Below are positions 31,518 through 41,400 of a stretch of 64,000 nt of DNA, one piece after another (position 1 is the first letter of the stretch; the number at the start of each line of letters is the position of its first letter). The position numbers and the translations under genes are program-made. The notes beneath the pieces were generated by a model, which worked only from the letters and a program-made list of their open reading frames with translations, ran no database searches and was not told the origin of the DNA. Source of the DNA: Arcuatula senhousia (Eukaryota; Mollusca; Bivalvia; Mytilida; Mytilidae); contig OZ020303.1 of NCBI GenBank assembly GCA_963971305.1, positions 15,621,184 to 15,685,183 on the forward strand, read 5' to 3'.

Positions 31518-32101
31518 AAAGGAGTAGAGCCACGAAGGCCCTAAATCGGCCCGGTATTTTCACTATTTTTTCAACTACTATAACTTGCCAAAAATTTAAC
31601 TAGAATATGTTAAGGTATGAACAAACTTTTCATATCTGTAAGATTTAGCAAAATATTTACACCACAGGTTCAGCCTTGAGACTTTAAACATGCCATAAAT
31701 TTGAAAAGTCCTAATTTTTCACACATTTTCACTGGTTTCTCTGCATATTTTGTCAGAATTAGTATTGGCCACATTTCTCGACCATCGTAATTTTTTGATA
31801 ATAATTTTATAATATCATAATTAACATTTCTATCACAAAATAATTTTGGTCGACAGGTGTGGCCCATTTCATATTCATCGATTTATACATGAAAATCAAG
31901 GAAAACTGTCACAAATTGTAATTTTTCACAAAATAGTCTATCTTTTACCTCACTGCTCTCCTTATTGATAAACAATTGAAGGAAAAAATATTGCAATTCA
32001 TGAAATATAAAGACTAATGGACATAAATAAAGCAACTTTAAGCAGATATATCAAAGTTGAATTTTTGGGCCATTTTGGTGCCTTCGTGGCTCTACTCCTT
32101 T
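31518..32101. mobile_element. 584 bp MITE with perfect 22 bp TIRs
   Basis: AAAGGAGTAGAGCCACGAAG plus GC at the left end is matched exactly by its reverse complement at 32080-32101. The interior is AT-rich and non-coding. The immediate flanks (GATTT on the left, GAAAT on the right) do not give an unambiguous target duplication. The TIR sequence does not match the other elements here. Confidence 0.8.
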
Positions 32102-32993
32102 GAAATAAATATAATAACTCCGTTCGATGTTAAGTTTGTTAGTACGACATGTTTTATGCAGTGGTTTGTTTTCGTGAACATGACATCAATGATTTGATTT
32201 GGATGTGACGTAACGTCGGTTAACAGGTGCCCGTCGTGTGATTTGGTTGACGTACACATGCAAACAAGATGTGATTAATTTTATCATTGACAAGAACATT
32301 TACTTCAGGAAGTAATAAATATCGTGTATTTGAAATTTAATGGTCAATAAATTATATATATACTGTCCTGGTATAAGCTGGGTATAAGCTGAGTTTAAGC
32401 TTTACTTTTCATGTAAATTTATTTATGTGTAGCTGCTATTTTGAATTAAACATAAACATGTACCTTGAATTATAATCTGATCTCGGAAATGTGCAAGCCT
32501 ACATGTACAATGATCCTGCTTTATCCTGACTCCTTGAAGCACCAGATGGCCCCATCAGCATCGTCCTGTATTTGACATCACGCGTTCTTAGTAACTTAGA
32601 GTTCAATCTTTCTTCTTTTATCGTTTTTCCTTAGTAAGTTCTGTTTTTCGACAAAAAGATATGTACCGACAGAGTTAAATCTTTCTTCTTTTATCGTTTT
32701 TCCTCCGGGTCAAGTTGTATAAACGATTCAAGTCCAGGAAAGAACGTTAGTTCCTTTGGTTTTACGATGGTTCAAACAGATGGGTTCAAATTATTTAACA
32801 AATATTTAAGGCAATGTTTGTTGACAATTTTTGTTGATTCGTTGGCTGGATTACTTTCAAATTTCCTCCAATCATGTAAAAACAACTGTCCTAATTTTTC
32901 ACGAGAATGGTGCGCCATATACATGCTTCTCAAATTCGGCAAATTTGTCATCTAATTATAGGGTAGAATGAAGGATTGCTTAGATTAAATACA
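32102..32993. other. no gene recognised; local 70 bp duplication
   Basis: A ~34 bp segment containing AATCTTTCTTCTTTTATCG is repeated at about 32599-32633 and 32669-32703. A plus frame at 32767-32955 (MVQTDGFKLFNKYLRQ..) has no recognised relatives. Confidence 0.35.
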
Positions 32994-33149
32994 CATATTT
33001 TGTTTCCTTCGTCCATCACATGTCAATTCGTGAATAAAATTATAAAACCCGGAACAAATACGGATATTAAATTACGGAGAGAGAATAGAAAATTTATTAA
33101 TCTCGCTTTCATTAAACTGGTTTATCTTATAAATAGATAAACCTCATTA
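32994..33149 (+). mobile_element. solo tail block of the Helitron-like element
   Basis: Near-identical to 28596-28744, from GTTTCCTTCGTCCATCACAT to the terminal hairpin GGTTTATCT..AGATAAACC and TCATTA. No head or interior is attached, so this is a 5'-truncated or recombined copy. Confidence 0.65.
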
Positions 33150-33584
33150 TTGTTGTATCTTTCTGAAAAAAAAAATGATTTGTAGAACAGCAGACTTTAC
33201 ATGCATACTTTATCAAACAACAATTAATATTATAGAAATCAAGTAAAAGATTACTTTAAACTTGGTAGTCAAATGTTGCCCCCAGGGTCGTTTGACAAAG
33301 AAGCCTCTAGCCCCCAAAAATGACCAAAAAAGTTCTACCTAAATGCGAAAAAAATATGAACCAGGAAAACTGTTTTATTTGTAATATTTGACTATTTCCT
33401 CCACAATAAAAGATTTTTTATGATAAGTCTTGACCATAAAAATGTTCGGTTTATTTAGAAGACAAGGGACTATTTCGCCAAATGGCCCTGGCAGCCATAT
33501 TGACCAACCAAAAAGAAAGTCAGATTTAATTTGATTTCTACAATATTATTTGCTTATATAGAACAAATTATATACACTTGGTCT
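33150..33584. other. no gene recognised
   Basis: Non-coding sequence between the solo tail block and a tail A fragment. Nothing specific is seen. Confidence 0.4.
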
Positions 33585-33820
33585 ATCAAAGAGGCAAAAA
33601 GGCAACGATAGGGCATTCGAGTGTCAAAAGTCCGAAAGGGCAACGACGAAACCGGTAAACACAAACAGGAATAGCACGAAGAAACAAGAAAAACAAAACA
33701 CAAAATCAACCGAACGGAAATCAGCAAATCGAACTCAAGTCGTAACATCATTGAACTCAGGTGCTCCGGAAGAGTAAGCGGTTCCTGTCTGCTATAGCAC
33801 ACCCGTCGTGTAGCGTTACC
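33585..33820 (-). mobile_element. Penelope-like 3' tail A fragment
   Basis: The minus strand gives CYSRQEPLTLPEHLSS and the downstream TTCGGACTTTTGACACTCGA block of the tail family. No reverse transcriptase is attached. Confidence 0.65.
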
Positions 33821-34012
33821 TTGGACAATAAGTACCATTAAAAATAGCAAATTTTAGCATTTTTGAGCAGTCTGAAATTTTGTCCAAGTCCTAACTTAGG
33901 GTACCAGAGGTACAGAATTATGATTTACGACAATTGCACTTAATTTGAAAGACAAAATGTCACTTTTTCAAAAATCTATTCTATTTACAACTTTTATTCC
34001 ATATATGTAAAC

Positions 34013-34250
34013 TGAAAAAAAAATCACAATGAAAATGTTCAAGTTTTAAATAAAATTAGATTCAAATCACCGATGAAAGCTATATATAGCTATTGAGGCC
34101 TGTAAGGCAGCCATCTTGGATTTTTCTAAGAAATAAATTTGCCTGAATATGTCTTATAGGATGGCCTTTCAGTAGCACTATACCTTTTAAAGAAATGAAA
34201 CATTGCTATTGGACGATTTTGCATGGTTTTCTCATTAACAGGATCTTTAA
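34013..34250 (-). repeat. dispersed repeat, copy 2 (inverted relative to 26701-26957)
   Basis: Same ordered blocks as the plus-strand copy, including the reverse complements of the ATAGCTATATATAGCTTTCAT and GAGAAAACCATGCAAAA blocks. Confidence 0.6.
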
Positions 34251-34486
34251 AAGTACAATCCGGTTCCCATTACTAGTGTAATTTTTTATGTTTATGAAAT
34301 TCAGTTTCAGGAAACCCGATGTTGGATGGCAGGATACTGCGTGTTTTGAGAACGTCGAGTTCATTGTGCACTGATGAGAATTCTTATCGTAGCCACTGAT
34401 GTTGAAAATATAAAAGCAGTTCACCGTTTAACTCTTGTCCATCTCTCTGTTTTAATGGTTAGCACTGCTGGTGGAGTTTTAATTCC

Positions 34487-34800
34487 CAAGCCCGCTCCGG
34501 CATCAACATTTTTTGTCGAAGAACACATCAAAGCTATAAATTATCTGTAAAATCTTAAAATTATCAAAAACCTTAGGTTCTTCCTTCCCCAGACATAAGT
34601 TGGTCTTAGTCATAATTTAGTTTTCAGTTGGGCATTATTTTGATATTATTGTTCTACGCTCTTCATATTCATATAGTTTTTGGCACTTTCAACTTTTAGT
34701 TGAGCGCCTCTGATGAGTCTAAATAAGATAGAAGAAACGCGTTTCAGGCGTAGCAAAATTTATTGTCTGGAACTTTGTTGTAATTATTATTTCAAGTTCT
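34487..34800 (+). mobile_element. retrozyme-like repeat copy, plus strand
   Basis: Carries CGCTCCGGCATCAACA, GAACACATCAAAGCTATAAA, AGACATAAGTTGGTCTTAGT, the hammerhead-like motif and then AAAATTTATTGTCTGGAACT. About one monomer plus the start of a next unit. It is the best guide to the unit sequence because no other element interrupts it. Confidence 0.6.
34702..34754 (+). ncRNA. hammerhead-ribozyme-like motif, copy 3 (core intact, stem II enlarged)
   Basis: GCGCCT (stem I), a canonical CTGATGA core, GTCT, an expanded AT-rich segment in place of the short stem-loop II, GAAA, CGCGTTTC and AGGCGT. Stem I has six pairs (GCGCCT with AGGCGT, one G-U). Both catalytic boxes are intact, but stem II no longer has its GAC strand directly before GAAA, so activity is doubtful. 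Confidence 0.55.
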
Positions 34801-37600
34801 GTTGAGTTTTCTGTCCTATTTATTTTCCTTCGTTTTTTTCTAGGTTCTTTATTACAGAACATCGTGCCTTTCCTGACTATGACTGAAATCGTGCATTTTT
34901 CAATCAACAACTGACTACATGTAAATATTTTCAAAATGCACCACAATACAAAATACAACACAGTCAGAAACAAAGCAAATTTAGACATAGAACATAAACA
35001 TGCTTTACAATTATCTCTTACTCAATTCCTAAACTGAATGCTAAACCTTCATTAGCACCTGCGTTCACGCAGCTGAACGGAGTTATGTTATTAACCAGTA
35101 ATAAGGGACATAAGTCCCTCTAACCGTAGAATTCCCCGGGATATCCCCAAGTGTATTTGTATGAATGACTTCTATAGTTAGTACTGGCAGTCAAATTTCA
35201 TTTCACTTTTTTAAAACTTTTTCATTTCTAATTTCTAAAAATGCCCAATTATTTTTAATAATTTTTTCTATGAATAAAACTTGTTTTCAGCTAATTTCCA
35301 TCGCAAAAAATTGCAATTAAAGTTTTTAGATAATTCTATTCAAGTTCATAGTCAAACGCTCACGTGACCCACTTTTTGAGGTAATCACATATTAAATATG
35401 GCAGACGACAGAATTCACTGAAAGGCATCTCCAACTACATGATGATGTTTGGGTGTTTGACCAAGTTTATGACCCTATCTAGACAAAGTGTGTTCTTAAG
35501 TTAGATAAAAATCATTATTGGACCGCGATGAAACTAGACTGGGGTTGTAAACAAGCACACTGCCACTGTGAGTGACTGGCCATCAAGACTGGTAGACAAC
35601 AGACAGGATAAGACGCCGACCTTATTTATAAACAGTAAAATTAGGGTAAGGCAAAACCAATATTTTTTACCAAGTCCAAGTTATGACTTACGTCCCTCAA
35701 ACAGGTGTGCCTGTCTCATATTAAATGTATTGTTGTGTTGTATGTAATATAATATTTGTTTTTGGAAATTTAAATAAGATTTGAATCTCATTTATCAACA
35801 TCCTAAGAAAACTATTGTTAACCATGAAGTTTTAAAAGTAAAGATTTCCTGTAAAAAGGTAAGAAAAGATGACTCCACTTGGCAAGTAAATCTTCAAGAT
35901 AGTTACACTTTTCCGTTTTCTTACGAGAGACCTATTCTTAGATTCACCCTGTTGTCGATTGCATAACGATTCGTATGTTGCATAATAGGATGTAAAATAG
36001 TTCGTCATGAGGAACGATTTTAATGCCAGTTTGTGAATAAATTAGAGTCTATGTAAAATTTTATCAATGATCAATTTAAAAAAAAAATACCGAAAAGTCA
36101 CCATTCGGTGCATTATCGCGCTATAATAGCTGTTACTGCAGTGAAATTTCTTATATTACTGCGCTAACTATTTTTATCTCAGCAGCATAATATACACAAA
36201 CAGATTGAACTTTTCAAGATATGTTAATTTTTTCATCGTTTTATCGTTTTGGCAACTCTCTACTTATGTATTTATGAACCATGCAAACATTTTGCGATCT
36301 TAATGATATAATTTCACGTGAAATTGTTTTAAAATTATCAATAAGGCATTGATCTCGTGATGTTATTTTATGAAAACAAGATGGCTGGATCGATTCGTTC
36401 TTCGTTCCATGTGCATGTACACAACCTGTTTGAGAGACATCAGTAATACTTTGACATGAGGCTCAACGATATAATTTAACTACTACAAATTTCTGTTGTC
36501 CGGAATACCCTACACTACAGACCAAGTTTGCAAAGGCGATCTAGGACCGGCGAACCGGGCGCGCCGCCCCCCCCCCCCCCCCCGCCGTTGACAAAAACTG
36601 TATGAAACAAGAGGTCCCAAAAGGATTTTTTTTTATAATTGCGCCCCCCCCCCCCGTTTGAAAATTTCTGGATCCGCCATAGTTTGGGGGGGTGGTAACT
36701 CCAAGTATTTTTGTGCGGCCCAGAATTTTATACCCACCCTATTCATATTATTGGCCTGCTTAAAAAAAGACAACCATTCATATAATTTAATGCATTTGAA
36801 ATTACACAGAATATGCTTAAACTTTACATGTTTTATAGATTTTCTATTAAATCAAAGTTTGAATGGTAAAAGTTATCAAATGCCTGTACGGTTAAGGTTA
36901 CAAGGAGGCAAAATGTGGATGCTCAGTCACTCTTTTTCCTATTGATATATGACATTTGTGTAAAGTATACCTTATCATATATACTACATTGAAATTTCCA
37001 ACCTTTTAAAGTAGACCCTTTTGGGCCGCACATATGTACCTACATTTATAATTGAAGTTTACCCTCCCGTGCTACAGACAGTTAAAATTTCCCAAAATTA
37101 ACATTTGAGCAACGACTCGTTGAACGAGGATTGTTTTTAGTCCAGATAATAATCCGGTCTTTCTGGGATTTTTGTCATTTGGACTTTTTCTGATCCACAG
37201 AGTTGTAGGCAGCCAAACGTCAAAAATTATAAAAGGCTTTCAAGACCCTTTTGAGCTTAACTGGGTGGCCAGTCCTATCAACATTTTGTCAGTTTGCAAT
37301 GCATAAAAACCAGTAGTAGGTGCACCTAATGATACTAAGCAATCGTATGCTTCGAAATTAACTGTAACCTGTTCTTCCACACGAATGACCATTTACAAAA
37401 GAATCATTCAATTCCCATATTGTTTTTTTAACTGGAAAGTGCCATAAAAACATATTGGTACGGTTTGTTCAAATGATGCTTATTACAATGAATAAATCCC
37501 TTCAACCTTATCTTTCATTCTAGTATGGTAGGTATTACTATGATGATAAATGCATTATTCATGTTTCAGGAGCCTAACTGTGACATATGTGTAACTCGAG
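34801..37600. other. no gene recognised; low-complexity C-runs
   Basis: AT-rich DNA with two poly-C tracts (about 36569-36583 and 36646-36656) around which long unnatural frames arise. A plus frame at 35781-35966 has neither a recognised family nor good splice sites. A possible 10 bp inverted repeat with loop TT lies at 37608-37629. Confidence 0.4.
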
Positions 37601-37639
37601 TACCAATGGATATGGTTTTAACCATATCCCTTCTTGTTA

Positions 37640-39550
37640 TTAAGTGGAGATACACACTATCATTATGAATAGCGTTTAGATTAGTTTAAACATATTTTAT
37701 TTGCAAAATAGGCAAAATGGATTAGACACAAGTTAAACTAACTTATGAAGTCTTCTCCTACATAAACATATTAATAACAATACAAACGAGCATGCATATA
37801 AAATTAGATCTACAAATAAATAAATAACTTTTGATAAAAAAAACAATCAAAAAGTTGAGGAAAAAAAGAAAAGAAAAAGAGTGTGTGGATATGCGTGTGT
37901 GGGTGTGGGGAGGTGTTTTACACAATTAAGAATCGTTTTGACCCTTTTATAAATGAATGGACACTATTAAGTACAACTTCATTTTCATCTATAGACAGCT
38001 GTTCTGTTCCAGATAACAATAAGTTAAGATCTATGTTACAGCCATTAGGAAGCCAGTTTAGATTTTGAATAAGTATTGCCCTTTCGTCTCTATAAAGTGG
38101 ACATTCAAAAAAATAGTGAAACGTGTTTTCTATGGGAGCACCACACCTACAGGAAGGATCTGAAATTATATTAACTCTAAATAAGTCATAGTTAAGAAAT
38201 GATGCTGAGCATCTTAGTTGGGTGAGAATAACATTCAGTTTTCTCGATCCGTAAGAAAAATATTTTGGAGGTGACTTAAAGACATATACGTCTTTTATTC
38301 CATTTTTAAATTTGGCTAAAGAATCTGATTGCCTTATTTCTAAATCAAGATTATTCCAAAGTTTTGTGGTTGACGGGATGTAAGAATTTGATGATATAGA
38401 TAATCTACAAAATGGAATGATCAGATCATTTCCATTGCGGAGCGGGTACAATGTAGTTGTTTGAATCTTGGGGGGTATGAGATTGTACAGATATTCGGGC
38501 ACCTTTTCTTTCTGAATGTTGTAAAACATATTGAGTTTTCGCTTTTCACGTCTGGATTTAAGATTTTCCCATCCAAGCTCATTATAGATTTTTTCCGTTG
38601 AAGCGAAGACCGGAAGACCTGTAACAATCCTTGCTGCCTCCAACTGAACATGTTCAATCTTAGAAGCATTAAGGATCCCACAGTTATCCCAAACCTCGCT
38701 TGCATATTCGAGTAAGGGTCTTATAAATACAATGTATAATTTTTCTAAGTTAGTTCGACTTAGTTTGAATTTAAGTTTTCTCAGAATATTTAGATGTTTC
38801 ATCGCAGACGATACAATATTATCTACATGTTTATTCCACTTTCCATCGCTTTGAAAGGTTACACCTAGATGTTTATGAGACTCTGTTATTGGAATTTGCT
38901 GATCATTAAAAATAAAGTCGAACATTGGAGCATGTGTGTTAGAAAAGATCATAATTTCAGTTTTATCGGGGTTAAATGACATCAGCCATTTGTTAGACCA
39001 TTCTGAAAGCTCTTTAATATCATGTTCAATAATAGTTTGTATTTGGTCTTGGTCGTTGCTGGAATAGTTAAAAGAAGTATCATCAGCAAATAGTCTAGAA
39101 AGAGATTTTAGTTTGTCTGCTATATCGTTTATATAGATTATAAAAAGTAAAGGCCCAAGTATTGATCCTTGTGGCACCCCAGCTGTTACAGTTGTTAGCT
39201 CAGATTTAGCATTGTTTGTTACTACTCTCTGCTTTCTATCATTCAGATAACTATGAAACCACCTCAAAATATTTCCCGTGATTCCATATGATTGCATTTT
39301 ATGTAGTAGTCCTTTGTGCCAAACTTTGTCGAAAGCTTTAGAAAAATCACAAAAAACAAAGCAGTTAAATTTCTTTTGTTCCATTGAATCTATAATACTA
39401 TTATATATTTCTAAAAGTTGGTGTACAGTTGAATGTTTGGGAAGAAAACCGGACTGGTAATCATAAATTAGCTTATTTTGATGCATGTGATTATAAATGT
39501 TTTTATAAATTATCCGTTCCATTACTTTTCCAACGCAACTTAGCGTTTAG
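37640..39550 (-). mobile_element. 5'-truncated LINE (Jockey/CR1-like non-LTR retrotransposon)
   Basis: Contains the reverse transcriptase reading frame at 37918-39522 and a 3' UTR running down to about 37640, which includes an AATAAA on the minus strand near 37695 and a short CACACCC-rich stretch. Coding similarity continues a few residues upstream (TLSCVGKV) to a stop at ~39554, beyond which the sequence is unrelated. The element lacks its endonuclease part. Exact ends and target duplication are not visible. Confidence 0.75.
37918..39522 (-). CDS. LINE ORF2 C-terminal half: reverse transcriptase and zinc knuckle
   Basis: A 534-codon uninterrupted minus-strand frame. Reverse transcriptase motifs appear in order from the N-terminus: YDYQSGFLPKHST, FCDFSKAFDKVWHKGLLHKM (motif A), GVPQGSILGPLLFIIYINDI (motif B), SRLFADDTSF (motif C, FADD) and KHLGV (motif D/E). 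A thumb follows, then CRCGAPIENTFHYFFECPLY near residue 455, a C-C-H-C zinc-knuckle-like end typical of Jockey/CR1/L2-like ORF2. It is missing the apurinic endonuclease domain and any gag-like ORF1. The ATG used is internal to the family protein. The open frame suggests a fairly recent insertion, but alone it should not be mobile. Confidence 0.85.
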   Translation of the reverse strand: MERIIYKNIYNHMHQNKLIYDYQSGFLPKHSTVHQLLEIYNSIIDSMEQKKFNCFVFCDFSKAFDKVWHKGLLHKMQSYGITGNILRWFHSYLNDRKQRVVTNNAKSELTTVTAGVPQGSILGPLLFIIYINDIADKLKSLSRLFADDTSFNYSSNDQDQIQTIIEHDIKELSEWSNKWLMSFNPDKTEIMIFSNTHAPMFDFIFNDQQIPITESHKHLGVTFQSDGKWNKHVDNIVSSAMKHLNILRKLKFKLSRTNLEKLYIVFIRPLLEYASEVWDNCGILNASKIEHVQLEAARIVTGLPVFASTEKIYNELGWENLKSRREKRKLNMFYNIQKEKVPEYLYNLIPPKIQTTTLYPLRNGNDLIIPFCRLSISSNSYIPSTTKLWNNLDLEIRQSDSLAKFKNGIKDVYVFKSPPKYFSYGSRKLNVILTQLRCSASFLNYDLFRVNIISDPSCRCGAPIENTFHYFFECPLYRDERAILIQNLNWLPNGCNIDLNLLLSGTEQLSIDENEVVLNSVHSFIKGSKRFLIV

Positions 39551-39591
39551 ATCATTACTGTTACCCTTTGCTGTATTCTATAATTATTATT

Positions 39592-41048
39592 AGCTCACCT
39601 GGCCAAAGGCCATGTGAGCTATTGCCATCACTTGGCGTCCGTCGTCGTCGTCCGTCGTCGTCCGTCGTCGTTAACTTTTCTTCAAACTTCTTCTCCTCTG
39701 AAACGGCTGCACAGATTCAAACCAAATTTAGTCTGGTGGTACTTTAGGGTATCCCCCACAGAACTGATGTGGGGATTTTTGATTCGTCGAAAAACATGGC
39801 CGCCATGGCTAAAAATAGAACATAGGGGTAAAATGCAGTTTTTTGCAAATAACTCAAAAACGGCTACAGATATCAAAATTCCGGCAGGGTTAAAGTGATC
39901 AGCACCTCAAGATCTACCTACCCTGAAATTTTGAAGAAAATCCAACAACCCATGTAGGAGTTATTGCCCTTTTTGTGGATTTTTTGCAAATTTTACACCT
40001 GTTTAGCTCAATATCTTGAAGATTATACTAGATATTTGAGAAATTTAAATTGCATATTGTTAAGCACATCAAGATCTACAAAATATGTAATAGGATCAAC
40101 GTTGTAGGACCTTTCCTTTTAGGAGTTATTGCCCTTAGAACGTCAAAATTGAGCATTTTAACAGCATTTCCTCACTACATTGAAAACGTTAACTCCTCTG
40201 ACACTTTAAGTCCAAATGGAACCAAACTTGGTATAGTTGGTTATTAGCATTAGGTGTATAGAACTGATGTGGGGATTTTTGATTTGTCGTAAAACATGGC
40301 CGGTGTGGCTAAAAATAGAACATAGGGGTAAAATGCAGTTTTTTGCAAATAACTCTAAAACGGTGACAGATTTCAAAATTTTGATGAGAACAAAAGTGAT
40401 CAGCACCTCAAGATCTACCAGCTCTGAAATTTTGAAGAAAATCCAACAACCCATGTAGGAGTTATTGCCCTTTTTCTTGATTTTTTGCAAGTTTTGCAAC
40501 TGTTTAGCTCAATATCTTGAAAACTATACAAGATATTTGAGAAATTTAAATTGCATATTGTTAAGCGCATCAAGATCTACAAAATATGTATTAGGGTCAA
40601 CGTTGTAGGACCTTTCCTTTTAGGAGTTATTGCCCTTAGAACGTCAAAATTGAGCATTTAAAAAGCATTTCCTCATTATATTGAAAACGTTAACTCTTCT
40701 GCCACTTTAAGTCCAATTGGAACCAAACTTGGTATTATTGTTTATTAGCAATAGGTGTATAGAACTGATGTGGGGATTTTTGATTGGTTGTAAAACATGG
40801 CCGCTCTGGCTAAAAATAGAACATTAGGTTAAACTGCATTTTTTTCGAAAATAACTCAAAAAGGGTGCCAGATTTTTAGATTTTGATTGAGAACAAAAGT
40901 GATCAGCACCTTAAGATCCACCATATTGTCAGATGACACCCTTATTAATCTTATGACCCTTTCAACGTCAAAAAGATTTTGCCTAATAACCTTTACTTCA
41001 GGCACATATGTCAGGTGAGCGATTCAGGCTCCTGGGAGCCTCTTGTTT
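39592..41048 (+). mobile_element. hairpin-ended element, family F1, copy a (~500 bp tandem core)
   Basis: The head is a palindrome (39592-39620), arms AGCTCACCTGGCC and GGCCATGTGAGCT around AAA, followed by a CGTCGTCCGTCGTC-rich stretch. The core has units of ~500 bp: the motif AACTGATGTGGGGATTTTTG recurs at about 39762, 40262 and 40762. The tail has CAGGTGAGC (41012-41020, complementary to the head arm), six bases, then hairpin GGCTCCTGGGAGCC (41027-41040) and TCTTGTTT. It is non-coding. Flanks are T on both sides, compatible with Helentron-type T/T insertion. Confidence 0.7.
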
Positions 41049-41400
41049 ATTTTAATGCTTACTATTTTTGTTCTGTCATGTCTGTGGGCACTGGTATATA
41101 TTTTAAAAAAATCGCGTCATGAGATTCTTTTTTGAAAGGCTTTTACATGCGTAGAAAACAAATTAAAGTTGGTTAACGTTTTACATTTCAAAGTTTCTAA
41201 GCTCAAATATATTTAGGAAGATCAAGCCTTACTTAGAAATAGTATCAATCAATAACCGCACTATTTCTGCGTTTGAGAGACATGAACAATATACCAGGAT
41301 AAAAAGCAAGGGATGGCGTATATGTAATTAAAAGTTGTAAATTATACAATACTGTTACCTTTATATTTACTTATGACACTCTTATGATACCACTGACAGT
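41049..41400. other. spacer between two inverted F1 elements
   Basis: About 350 bp of AT-rich DNA with no feature. It would be the loop if the two flanking elements paired. Confidence 0.5.

Noticed and set aside
35102..35699. Possible TIR element with AAGGGACATAAGTC / GACTTACGTCCCTC ends
   Set aside because: Only 12 of 14 bases match, no target duplication is visible, and no second copy is found in the window.
36658..36945. 95-codon frame next to poly-C tracts
   Set aside because: Starts at TTG within low-complexity sequence; no domain or splice context.
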